Below, piece after piece: positions 45,137 to 53,563 of a stretch of DNA of 56,366 bases; position 1 is the stretch's first letter; each line of letters opens with the position of its first letter. The notes below the pieces were generated by a model. The model saw nothing but the letters and a program-made list of their open reading frames with translations. It was not told where the DNA came from and ran no database searches. This stretch comes from an uncultured Saprospiraceae bacterium. Its GTDB lineage: Bacteria; Bacteroidota; Bacteroidia; Chitinophagales; Saprospiraceae. Made by a program: the position numbers and the translations under genes. The stretch spans positions 1-56,366 of the forward strand of contig CALDTK010000108.1 of NCBI GenBank assembly GCA_937924035.1, written 5' to 3'.

Positions 45137-45649
45137 TCAGGAAACCTTTAGACAATCTTCAATGAAATGGTGCAAAATCTCTAGCTGCGGCCGCCCTAGG
45201 CGTTGTCCAGATTGCGCGCCTAGGTACAAGGCTAAAAAGGCTACTATAAATGCAGGAACCAGCCACAGGATTTTGGCTGGTCGTCCGAGCATATAGTAAG
45301 ACAAGCCAATAACACTAACAACAACAGTGGCTAACGTGAGTATAGCATACAGGAAAATAAACATCGTCCACACGGATGATCGAGGTCCATATAGTCCTCT
45401 GACCAACGTCTTGTCCTCTTGCTGCTCTAGTTGAAGCGTCAGTTGCGGTGACCAATAATGTTGCTCTTTCACAGGCAAATAGATCGTTCCAAACTGCGTA
45501 TAAATCGTTCCCTTGCATGGTGATGCTAAAGTGTGAAGCCGAGCATTGATCTGTTCTGCCACCTCCTCGGGAGTTAGCGAAACTTGGACCTCAAATCGTG
45601 GTCTAACACGAAAGGATTCAACGGGGACATGTGGTTCTTCAACAGACAT
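45137..45649 (-). CDS. Two-helix membrane protein of unknown function
   Basis: 170 residues. The first 90 residues are soluble and beta-type (FEVQVSLTPEEVAEQINARL, TLQLEQQEDKTLVRGLYGP), then two transmembrane segments (FIFLYAILTLATVVVSVIGLSYYM, ILWLVPAFIVAFLALYLGAQ) and a short C-terminal helix. No family recognised. Confidence 0.7.
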   Translation of the reverse strand: MSVEEPHVPVESFRVRPRFEVQVSLTPEEVAEQINARLHTLASPCKGTIYTQFGTIYLPVKEQHYWSPQLTLQLEQQEDKTLVRGLYGPRSSVWTMFIFLYAILTLATVVVSVIGLSYYMLGRPAKILWLVPAFIVAFLALYLGAQSGQRLGRPQLEILHHFIEDCLKVS

Positions 45650-45727
45650 GATGTCTGTTAAAAGTACATCATCTTGCTCAGCTATTCAGCCGAATGGAAA
45701 GACGAAATTCAATTTGACAGACTACTC

Positions 45728-46996
45728 TTACAGATCATTATTACTGACTGTACCGTCCTCACCCGGAACCTCAAACTTCCCTACCGAGATTGCCTCATGC
45801 GTGATATTACTAGCAATCACATGAAGTGATCCGTCATAAAAATAAAGATCTTGAACATAAGGAGTGCTTACCCCCTCTTCTGTAGTAAAGTAATATTCAT
45901 TCAGAAGCTGGCCTGTAGATGCCTGAACGATTGCGATGCGATTACAACCAACGAAGGCGAGCATTTCGTTCGCTAGAACGATCACCCTTGGTTTAGCATG
46001 CAGGTCAATATTTTTTTTCCAAATCAGAGCCCCAGCGTTTAGGTCATAGGCGCTGATGACACCACAGTTGAATGTGAAGGACGTACTGTTTCCAACACTG
46101 CCGCAATAGTCCTTCAGATATTCTGCCGACTCAAATCTTTGTGTTCCAAAATTAAAAAGCCGACTCTGTTGTGTTCCTCTGCCATCAAGCATGAAGAATT
46201 GATCCGTCAGGCCGAATTTTCTATTGAATGAGTTAAGTTTATTGTTATAATATAATTCAGTAATTACTCCGCTATTATTTGCGATAATAAGTCGTGTACT
46301 ATCGCTCTTTGGGCACGTTTCACTCCACCCTGTAAAAGCTACAGCATGATCATTCACAGCCACGATAGAAAAGCTGGTGACCCCAAGACTGTCTAATTTT
46401 TCCGAAGAGAAAATGACTTCTTTTTCATTCGTTTTGTTATCGATTGCAACAATTGAATACGGCAACGTATAATCCCTTGACATCTCAAATCCAGCCCTCC
46501 ATTTGAAATAGGATTTTGATTTTGATGAATATGATTGCTCCATCTGGTATGCTCCATATCGCTCAGAGGAATACCTCGTTTCAGGATTGTAAATAAAACC
46601 ATTATCAATAGTTAAGAATGGACTCTGGTTTTGTGGGTTATAAGGTTCTCGAGTACTTCTGCATCGAGAACTAAGCTGAAACGCAGTATATGAGCTCGCG
46701 TCAACCTTGCCGGTGGTTGAATAACTCATCTGATAGGACTGATTTGAATTTGTTGCGATCACAATAAATCGTCCTTTTTCAGAAGCCGTGATATGCCGAT
46801 GGCTATCGCTAGCCTCTGAAAATAGATTTTTGAGTAGAAGTGTATCTATAGATTTAGAAGGTTCATTTTCAGGTGTAATATTTTGTTCCTCTAAATTCCC
46901 AATCGGATTTAACGAGTCGATACATGAATTTAAACTGCAGATGGCCAAGCATAGCAGGAGGCAAGTAGTAGGTCGAGATGTATTAACTATGAACAT
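45728..46996 (-). CDS. Lipoprotein, possibly a PQQ-like beta-propeller
   Basis: The 422-residue product has a signal peptide ending with the lipobox SLNSC, so it is probably an outer-membrane or periplasmic lipoprotein. The middle and C-terminal regions contain blade-like strands (FNCGVISAYDLNAGALIWKKN, NRIAIVQASTGQLLNEYYF) reminiscent of PQQ/WD-type propellers. The gene is relatively AT-rich. Function unknown; the propeller call is tentative. Confidence 0.7.
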   Translation of the reverse strand: MFIVNTSRPTTCLLLCLAICSLNSCIDSLNPIGNLEEQNITPENEPSKSIDTLLLKNLFSEASDSHRHITASEKGRFIVIATNSNQSYQMSYSTTGKVDASSYTAFQLSSRCRSTREPYNPQNQSPFLTIDNGFIYNPETRYSSERYGAYQMEQSYSSKSKSYFKWRAGFEMSRDYTLPYSIVAIDNKTNEKEVIFSSEKLDSLGVTSFSIVAVNDHAVAFTGWSETCPKSDSTRLIIANNSGVITELYYNNKLNSFNRKFGLTDQFFMLDGRGTQQSRLFNFGTQRFESAEYLKDYCGSVGNSTSFTFNCGVISAYDLNAGALIWKKNIDLHAKPRVIVLANEMLAFVGCNRIAIVQASTGQLLNEYYFTTEEGVSTPYVQDLYFYDGSLHVIASNITHEAISVGKFEVPGEDGTVSNNDL

Positions 46997-47104
46997 GTTG
47001 CTGTATTTGAAGCAATACTACCTACTGCTTCAATTTACAATCGTTCAAATAATGAAACTTCTTAAGTATACAGTTGCAATTTTCGCAACTGAATGAGGTT
47101 CATC

Positions 47105-50100
47105 TTACATGTTCCTGCGATACTCACCTCCAACTTCATACAGCGCACCTGTCAATTGACCGAGCGAGCAATACTTGGCAGCCTCAAGCAACACATCAAA
47201 TGTGTTTTCTCCTGCTAGCGCAACTTCTTGGAGTTGCTTCAAGGCATCTGGAGCTCTATCAGCAAAAGCAGTATGTAAGCCTTCTAGACGCGTAATCTGT
47301 GAAAGCTTTTCATCTTGATCAGCTCGAATTACTTCACTTGGCGTAATCGTCGGCGAACCGTCTTTACCCTTGTAGGTGTTCACTCCGATCACAGGCATTT
47401 CACCTGTATGCTTGAGCATTTCGTAGTGCATAGACTCTTCTTGAATTTTGCCACGCTGATACATGGATTCCATAGCTCCGAGCACACCACCACGTTCGGT
47501 GAGGCGATCGAACTCCATGAGAACCGCATCTTCAACGAGATCAGTAAGCTCTTCTATGATGAAAGAGCCTTGAAGTGGATTCTCATTCTTAGCGAGACCA
47601 AGCTCGTGATTGATAATCAATTGGATGGCTACAGCGCGACGCACGCTTTCTTCTGTTGGAGTTGTAATTGCCTCGTCGTATGCATTCGTGTGTAACGAAT
47701 TACAATTATCATAGATCGCATACAATGCCTGAAGCGTCGTACGAATATCGTTGAAGCTGATCTCCTGAGCATGCAAGCTGCGACCGGAAGTCTGGATATG
47801 ATACTTCAGCTTTTGGCTGCGGTCATTGGCTCCATACTTTTCTCGCATGGCTTTCGCCCACACCCGACGCGCTACACGGCCGATAACAGCATACTCAGGA
47901 TCAATTCCATTGGAGAAGAAGAAGCTAAGGTTTGGTGCAAACTTGTTGATGTCCATCTCGCGACTCAAGTAGTACTCCACGTAGGTAAAGCCATTCGCGA
48001 GCGTGAATGCAAGTTGCGTAATCGGATTTGCTCCGGCCTCGGCAATGTGGTATCCTGAAATACTGACCGAGTAAAAATTGCGAATGCCTTCACGAATAAA
48101 AGCCTCCTGCATATCTCCCATAAGACGAAGCGAAAACTCCGTTGAGAAGATGCAAGTATTCTGCGCTTGATCCTCTTTGAGAATATCTGCTTGGACAGTT
48201 CCACGTACGCTAGTAAGCGCTTTAAGTCTACAAGCTGCATAAGCATCGGCAGGTAACACTTGGTCGCCCGTCAATCCAAGGAGCATGAGTCCCAAGCCAT
48301 CGTTCCCTTCAGGAATTTCTCCCCTATATGTTGGACGCTCGAGCCCTTTTGCATCGTAGGTTTTGGCGTAAGCTTCTTCTACAAGATGCTCAAGTTTGTG
48401 TTCCTTGATATACATCTCACACTGCTGGTCGATGGCCGCATTCATGTAAAAGGCTGTTATTGCAGCTGCCGGACCGTTGATAGTCATGCTTACTGAGGTA
48501 GTTGGCTTACTCAGATCGAAACCTGAGTATAGTCGCTTAGCATCATCGAGTGAGCAAATGCTAACCCCTGAGTTGCCCACCTTTCCAAAGATATCTGGTC
48601 GGTGGTCAGGATCTTCTCCGTAAAGGGTCACCGAGTCAAAAGCCGTTGAAAGGCGTGCTGCCGGCATACCTTGGCTCAAATAGTGAAAACGTTTGTTGGT
48701 TCGTTCGGGTCCACCTTCACCAGCAAACATCCGTGTTGGATCTTCCCCTTTTCTTTTGAACGGGAAAACTCCAGCGGTGAAAGGAAATTCACCCGGTACA
48801 TTTTCTTGACGTAGCCAGCGCAAGCGATCTCCCCAATCGTTATATTTCGGAAGAGATACGCGTGGAATCTTACTTCCGGAAAGACTCTTTGTCGATGTAG
48901 GGACTTTTATTGCTTTGTCTCTTACATGATAGACGTACTCATCGGCCGTGTAACGCGAAACGAGGTCATCCCAACCATCAAGTTCTCTTGCAGAGTCTGC
49001 GTGTAACTGACGACGTAAGGTAGCAGCGAGTTCTTTTACTTCATTGCTTTCTACAAGGGCCGCTGTACCTTCAACATGCTGCACTTTTCTAGCCAGTTCA
49101 GCTTCCGCCAAAACACGTGCATCGTAAGCACGATTTGCCTCTGCGATTTCCGAAAGGTAACGTTGTCGCGCCCCTGGAATGATTGCAGATGGAGCACCTG
49201 CAACTGCTGAAGCTGCCTCCGTAGATTGTTTTTCGAGACTGCTGGAAGCACTTGAAGAAAGCTGTAGATGATCGTATCCACGCTCGGCAAGTTTTGCTTC
49301 TACTGCTGTCCAGAGGGTGTTTACTCCCGCATCATTAAAGACTGAAGCCATCGTACCATACACTGGCATGTCATCGAGTGGGTCATGCCAGCGATCGTTG
49401 TTACGTTGGTATTGCTTACGCACGTCTCGGAGTGCGTCTAAAGATCCTCGTTTATCAAATTTATTGAGGGCAATGAGGTCAGCGAAATCGAGCATGTCGA
49501 TTTTCTCAAGCTGGGTTGCAGCCCCGTACTCTGGAGTCATTACGTAGAGCGTAACATCAGAATGGTCTACAATTTCTGTATCACTTTGACCGATTCCAGA
49601 GGTCTCTAATATGATAAGGTCAAAACCTTCTACTTTAAGCAGGTCAACTGCAGTTTGGACGTACTTACTCAAAGCCAAGTTGCTCTGACGTGTTGCAAGC
49701 GATCGCATGTATACACGTGGCGAGCGCAAGGCATTCATGCGGATTCGATCACCAAGAAGGGCCCCACCTGTTTTGCGTTTACTTGGATCGACAGAGATGA
49801 CGCCGATTCGCTCATTTGTTGTTGCAAGCAAAAAGCGTCGGATCAATTCATCAACGAGTGATGATTTTCCAGAACCTCCCGTTCCAGTTATTCCCAAGAC
49901 TGGGGTTTTGGCGGAAGCTGCTTTTTTAGAAACATCATCGATTAGATCCGTGTAACGATCTGCGTTATTCTCGACTAAGGTTATCTTTCTAGCAAGTTGG
50001 ACAACCTTATCGTCGATGTTCTTTTCCAGTGCGCCGAGTTCGAAGTCGCACCGCATCAGTACATCATTGATCATCCCTTGAAGGCCCATTTCCCGACCAT

Positions 50101-50524
50101 CATCAGGAGAGTAGATCCTGTTGACGCCATATGCTTGAAGCTCCTCAATCTCTGTAGGAAGGATTGTACCGCCGCCACCTCCAACGATTTGAATGTGAGA
50201 TGCACCTGCTTTGTTGAGCAGGTCTCGCATGTATTTGAAATATTCTACGTGACCGCCTTGATAGCTCGTAATTGCGATGCCTTGTACATCCTCTTGTAGA
50301 GCGCACCGTACAACCTCATCTACAGATCGGTTATGACCAAGGTGAATGATCTCTGCACCAGAACGCTGCAAAATTCGACGCATAATATTGATAGCGGCGT
50401 CATGACCGTCAAATAGGGCAGCGCTGGTGACAATGCGCACGTGGTGATGCGGACGGTAGATTCCGTTTTCATCAATTTTCCCTGGGGCATTGGCACTCAA
50501 AGGTGCTGCGGTTGTACTTGACAT
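47105..50524 (-). CDS. icmF: Fused isobutyryl-CoA mutase (IcmF type)
   Basis: A 1139-residue fusion of three parts. Residues 28-160 are the adenosylcobalamin domain: FDGHDAAIN with the axial ligand H41 and [16 protein letters not shown]. Residues 205-430 are a MeaB-like GTPase chaperone: Walker [10 protein letters not shown] at 214-222 and [14 protein letters not shown]. The rest, from about 560, is the TIM-barrel acyl-CoA mutase: [21 protein letters not shown] and [21 protein letters not shown]. The enzyme interconverts isobutyryl-CoA and n-butyryl-CoA and related acyl-CoAs. This is the usual length for IcmF. Copies of the iterated 14-mer with one mismatch are at 48360, 49101 and 49915. Confidence 0.93.
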   Translation of the reverse strand: MSSTTAAPLSANAPGKIDENGIYRPHHHVRIVTSAALFDGHDAAINIMRRILQRSGAEIIHLGHNRSVDEVVRCALQEDVQGIAITSYQGGHVEYFKYMRDLLNKAGASHIQIVGGGGGTILPTEIEELQAYGVNRIYSPDDGREMGLQGMINDVLMRCDFELGALEKNIDDKVVQLARKITLVENNADRYTDLIDDVSKKAASAKTPVLGITGTGGSGKSSLVDELIRRFLLATTNERIGVISVDPSKRKTGGALLGDRIRMNALRSPRVYMRSLATRQSNLALSKYVQTAVDLLKVEGFDLIILETSGIGQSDTEIVDHSDVTLYVMTPEYGAATQLEKIDMLDFADLIALNKFDKRGSLDALRDVRKQYQRNNDRWHDPLDDMPVYGTMASVFNDAGVNTLWTAVEAKLAERGYDHLQLSSSASSSLEKQSTEAASAVAGAPSAIIPGARQRYLSEIAEANRAYDARVLAEAELARKVQHVEGTAALVESNEVKELAATLRRQLHADSARELDGWDDLVSRYTADEYVYHVRDKAIKVPTSTKSLSGSKIPRVSLPKYNDWGDRLRWLRQENVPGEFPFTAGVFPFKRKGEDPTRMFAGEGGPERTNKRFHYLSQGMPAARLSTAFDSVTLYGEDPDHRPDIFGKVGNSGVSICSLDDAKRLYSGFDLSKPTTSVSMTINGPAAAITAFYMNAAIDQQCEMYIKEHKLEHLVEEAYAKTYDAKGLERPTYRGEIPEGNDGLGLMLLGLTGDQVLPADAYAACRLKALTSVRGTVQADILKEDQAQNTCIFSTEFSLRLMGDMQEAFIREGIRNFYSVSISGYHIAEAGANPITQLAFTLANGFTYVEYYLSREMDINKFAPNLSFFFSNGIDPEYAVIGRVARRVWAKAMREKYGANDRSQKLKYHIQTSGRSLHAQEISFNDIRTTLQALYAIYDNCNSLHTNAYDEAITTPTEESVRRAVAIQLIINHELGLAKNENPLQGSFIIEELTDLVEDAVLMEFDRLTERGGVLGAMESMYQRGKIQEESMHYEMLKHTGEMPVIGVNTYKGKDGSPTITPSEVIRADQDEKLSQITRLEGLHTAFADRAPDALKQLQEVALAGENTFDVLLEAAKYCSLGQLTGALYEVGGEYRRNM

Positions 50525-50764
50525 GCTTTATTTGGTTGCATCAGTTTGCTAGACTGATGGGTTAGGCGACGTGCAAGATAATAACAGTACGAACAGTTGT
50601 TCGTTCTAGCGAATATTCGCAGTCTAATCGGATGAGGAGATCTCGATTATCAAAAATCCACGAATACTTGGTATCATTGGGGACATCAATCAATTTCGCT
50701 AGTCACTCAGATTTTACTTGTTGCAAGTTTTTCTTTCTGAGAGCATTAGCACCATCTCAATCTT
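50525..50764. promoter_or_regulatory. Divergent promoter region of icmF and the GYF_2 gene
   Basis: A 240-base gap between outward-facing genes. On the minus strand TATCTTGC lies about 45 bases before the icmF ATG. No B12 riboswitch or other RNA motif was recognised. Confidence 0.35.
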
Positions 50765-51721
50765 ATGAAGCAGTTCTACTACGCCGTTGGCGACGATAAG
50801 AAAGGTCCAGTTTCTCTCGACGAGCTCAAAGGAGCAGGAATTACTCCAGATACATTAGTCTGGTATGAAGGCATGGAAAGCTGGGTTCCAGCAAGTCAAT
50901 TACCTGAACTTTCAGGACTTCTTGGTGGAATCGCTGCGGCAGGTTCTGCGGCCATGGGTGCTGCCGGCGATGTCGTTGATAAAGCGGGTGATCTTGCATC
51001 TGGCGCGGCTGATGCAGCAAGTGATGCATTGGGCAGTGTTGCCGATAAAGCAGGTGATCTTGCATCAGGCGCAGCTGATGCTGCGGGTAATGTAGTAGGC
51101 AAAGCTGGCGATATGCTTGGTGGCGCGGCCGATAAGGCAGGTGATCTAGCATCTGGCGCCGTTGATGCTGCTGGTGATATAGCAGGCAAAGCTGGCGACA
51201 TGCTTGGCGGTGCAGCCGATAAGGCAGGTGATCTTGCATCAGGTGCAGCTGATGCTGCTGGCAATGTAGTAGGCAAGGCAGGTGATATGCTTGGAGGTGC
51301 TGCTAGTAAAGCAGGTGGCCTGGCAACAGGTGCAGGTGCTGCTGCAACAGGTGCATTAGCAGGTGCAGCGGGTGCTGCTTCTGGTGTATTTGGAAAAGCT
51401 AGCGGCGCATTGAGTGATGCAAGTTCTTCTATGTCAACTGGTTTTAAAGGTGATGATGCGTTAGGAGGAGCACCTCCTAAGACGTGGTTACTTGAATCAA
51501 TTCTTGTAACAGTTCTTTGCTGTCTTCCTCTTGGAATTGTTGGCATCGTCAATGCCTCAAAAGTAGAAAGCCGCTTTTATGCAGGTGATATCGCTGGCGC
51601 GCAGCGTGCTTCAGAAGAGGCCGCTAAATGGACGAAGATTGGGGGCGGATTAGGTATTGTAGTTGTAATCATCTATGTGATCATCATGGTGCTTGGTGTA
51701 GCTGCTGGAAGCAGCTTCTAG
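50765..51721 (+). CDS. GYF_2 domain protein with Ala/Gly-rich repeats and dispanin-like C terminus
   Basis: The 318-residue protein has three parts. Residues 1-50 are a GYF_2 domain (DDKKGPVSLDELKGAGI, LVWYEGMESWVPASQL). Residues 60-215 are low-complexity repeats: three 29-residue units made of ADKAGDLASGA, ADAAGNVVGKA and GDMLGGA, plus degenerate flanks; the matching DNA units are 87 bases long. Residues 240-318 have two hydrophobic segments (LESILVTVLCCLPLGIVGIVNAS, IGGGLGIVVVIIYVIIMVLGV) in the manner of CD225/dispanin proteins. Function is unknown; the first gene of the 50765-53421 cluster. Confidence 0.82.
   Translation: MKQFYYAVGDDKKGPVSLDELKGAGITPDTLVWYEGMESWVPASQLPELSGLLGGIAAAGSAAMGAAGDVVDKAGDLASGAADAASDALGSVADKAGDLASGAADAAGNVVGKAGDMLGGAADKAGDLASGAVDAAGDIAGKAGDMLGGAADKAGDLASGAADAAGNVVGKAGDMLGGAASKAGGLATGAGAAATGALAGAAGAASGVFGKASGALSDASSSMSTGFKGDDALGGAPPKTWLLESILVTVLCCLPLGIVGIVNASKVESRFYAGDIAGAQRASEEAAKWTKIGGGLGIVVVIIYVIIMVLGVAAGSSF
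51041..51301 (+). repeat. Three tandem 87-bp coding repeats
   Basis: Units at 51041-51127, 51128-51214 and 51215-51301 encode nearly the same 29 residues, with mostly synonymous differences between units. Degenerate copies flank them. The array could change length by recombination. Confidence 0.82.
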
Positions 51722-51744
51722 CAGAGTATTCAATCGATGGCTTG

Positions 51745-51787
51745 AGCCGCTGTGGTTAGAGATGCTCTTAATCACAGCGGCTTTTTT
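51745..51787 (+). terminator. Intrinsic terminator after the GYF_2 repeat gene
   Basis: AGCCGCTGTGGTTA pairs with TAATCACAGCGGCT (one G-U pair), then a run of T, ending 12 bases before the next ATG. It partly separates the first gene from the rest of the cluster. Confidence 0.88.
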
Positions 51788-51798
51788 AATAAGGATGT

Positions 51799-52290
51799 AT
51801 GAGAGCATATTTCTATGAACTCGATGGGGTGGAGAACGGTCCAATTACCTACGCAGAGTTGATGAGACTTAAGATTCCGCGAGACTCAAAAGTTTGGTAT
51901 CAAGGTTTAGGCATGTGGGTTCGAGCTGATAAGCTTCCTGCCTTGAAAGAGGTGCCTCTGAGCTCAGCTAGAAATTCAGTTGGTATATCTACAGGACAAG
52001 CATCAAGTTTTAATATTCTGGATGCGGATTTTGATATAGATGGAAAGCCAAAAAATTATAGAGTCTTTTCAATAGTAGCCGTAGTGCTTTCTCTTATCAC
52101 TTGTGGGATATTTTCAGCTCCTATTGCAATCACAGCATTAGTCTTTTCTTTTCTCGTAGACAGTAAGTACAGGGAAGGTTTTTTTCTTACCTCGGAAAAC
52201 TTTAGTAAATATGCCAAGTACATGCTGTTAGCAGTGGGATGCTTACTCATTTTGAGTATGGGATTAAGTGCACTTTCTCTCGTATTCTAA
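51799..52290 (+). CDS. GYF_2 domain membrane protein
   Basis: 163 residues. The N-terminal GYF_2 domain (YELDGVENGPITYAELMRL, VWYQGLGMWVRADKLPAL) resembles that of the gene at 50765. After a linker come hydrophobic segments FSIVAVVLSLITCGIFSAPIAITALVF and YMLLAVGCLLILSMGLSALSL, placed like a CD225/dispanin C terminus. It is probably a paralogue of the repeat protein without the repeats. The start of the DUF2752 gene overlaps its stop by one base (TAATG). Confidence 0.8.
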   Translation: MRAYFYELDGVENGPITYAELMRLKIPRDSKVWYQGLGMWVRADKLPALKEVPLSSARNSVGISTGQASSFNILDADFDIDGKPKNYRVFSIVAVVLSLITCGIFSAPIAITALVFSFLVDSKYREGFFLTSENFSKYAKYMLLAVGCLLILSMGLSALSLVF

Positions 52291-52685
52291 TGGCAGAAAC
52301 TCCTCTTTTTAAAAAGCCATTTGTAGTTGCCGGAGGGTTGATCATGCTCGGCTTTGGGGCATACATTTTCTACTCTTTTAGTCCTTACGACTCAGGAATA
52401 TTTCCTAAATGCCCAGTCTTGGTATCAACAGGGTATCAATGCACAGGCTGCGGGTCTCAGCGTGCGCTTCATGATTTAATGCATCTTCGATTTACCTCTG
52501 CACTTTCAGCCAACCCCTTCGCTGTATTAGCAATTCCTTATTTATTGCTCGGTTATATTGCAGAATGGAAGGCTGACAGTTCGCTCTGGTGGTCACGCCT
52601 ACGTAAATCCTTATTTGGCTTAAATGCAATCTGGATAATACTCGTGATGGTGGTAGTTTTCACGGTGATGCGCAATATTTTTTGA
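52290..52685 (+). CDS. DUF2752 membrane protein (second copy)
   Basis: From the ATG at 52290 the protein has 131 residues and the motif CPVLVSTGYQCTGCGSQRALHDL with the Cys pair CTGCGSQR seen in DUF2752, and hydrophobic segments around VVAGGLIMLGFGAYIFY and FAVLAIPYLLLGYIAEW. The longer frame to 52239 is not needed. It is coupled to the GYF_2 gene, whereas the first DUF2752 gene (43489) stands with other small membrane proteins. Confidence 0.85.
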   Translation: MAETPLFKKPFVVAGGLIMLGFGAYIFYSFSPYDSGIFPKCPVLVSTGYQCTGCGSQRALHDLMHLRFTSALSANPFAVLAIPYLLLGYIAEWKADSSLWWSRLRKSLFGLNAIWIILVMVVVFTVMRNIF

Positions 52686-52704
52686 ATAAAAACTACTATT
52701 TGGT

Positions 52705-53421
52705 ATGCTATTTCGATTTTGTTTGATTTTATGTTGCTCAATATTACTCGCGTCGTGTGGGTCTCCAAATCCAGCAATTGATAAATTGAAAGAAGTACAC
52801 CTAGCCATTCAGGCCGCTGAAACTATTGATGAGTTGTATCCATATTTTACAGATAGTTCTGTAGAGTATTTTAAATACATGACTCAAATTGAAGAGCAAT
52901 CAATAGAACAAAAACTACTCAAAGGATACAGTTTTGATCTCATGTTTACCACGGCTTTGTTTGCCCAGCAAGGAGATAATTCGCAGGATTCTACATTAGC
53001 CAAGTTTAATGAGACCTTCCTATTGCACAGCTTTAAAATGTCAAATAACCCCGTCTTTTCTTGGAGCGAGATCCCTCAAATTAATGATGACTTAAGTTCG
53101 TGTTGCAACCCTAGCTATGTCACGGTCTTGAAGAAACTGGACCACAAGACCTACATCACAAAGAAGATTTATTTCGAAGGCCCAGCCGATGACCTAAAGC
53201 TTGATGTCCTCAGCGCATTAAGAGCGGAAGAATCACTATTCAAGCAGTCTTTTGCGCAGTTCAGAGAACCTGGATTACTCGAAACGAATACGCAAAAGAG
53301 TATGCGTCGACTTGCCAGCATTGCTGCAAGAGCTCATCCTAACGACCCGAAGTGCACAGACTATGTAAAAGCAATGCTTTCTGGAGAGTTTGAAGGTGGC
53401 GGCGTTATATACCGCATGTAA
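52705..53421 (+). CDS. Lipoprotein of unknown function
   Basis: The signal peptide ends in the lipobox LLASC (MLFRFCLILCCSILLASCG), followed by a mainly helical soluble domain of about 210 residues (IDKLKEVHLAIQAAETIDELYPYF). No family recognised. It lies 19 bases after the DUF2752 gene on the same strand, so it is probably part of the same transcript. The mature protein is probably inserted in the outer or inner membrane, facing the periplasm. Confidence 0.75.
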   Translation: MLFRFCLILCCSILLASCGSPNPAIDKLKEVHLAIQAAETIDELYPYFTDSSVEYFKYMTQIEEQSIEQKLLKGYSFDLMFTTALFAQQGDNSQDSTLAKFNETFLLHSFKMSNNPVFSWSEIPQINDDLSSCCNPSYVTVLKKLDHKTYITKKIYFEGPADDLKLDVLSALRAEESLFKQSFAQFREPGLLETNTQKSMRRLASIAARAHPNDPKCTDYVKAMLSGEFEGGGVIYRM

Positions 53422-53524
53422 GAAGTCCCTAGGTCAACTAAGGAAATTAACCGTCAAATGTCCCACAGCAGTGGAATGGCCTTTCAACCGCAGCTCGGTA
53501 CATCTAGCTCGCGTCACGACATTA

Positions 53525-53554
53525 CCAATTGACAATTACTAATTGATAATTGCC
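53525..53554. repeat. Short AT-rich AATTG-type repeat
   Basis: A run of AATTG and its complement (CCAATTGACAATTACTAATT onward) in the gap between two converging genes. It resembles short intergenic repeats seen in many genomes; function not inferred. Confidence 0.5.
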
Positions 53555-53563
53555 AACGACAGC

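Noticed and set aside
47821-47870. GCTTTCGCCCACAC as another copy of the motif
   Set aside because: It differs at two positions in the AAAAC end, which is otherwise the best conserved half.
50525-50764. B12 riboswitch upstream of icmF
   Set aside because: No B12-box-like conserved sequence or fold could be seen.
50896-51552. 218-residue antisense open frame rich in Ala, Pro and Ser
   Set aside because: It is the mirror of the Ala/Gly repeat region in the GYF_2 gene; the repeat composition keeps the opposite frame free of stops.
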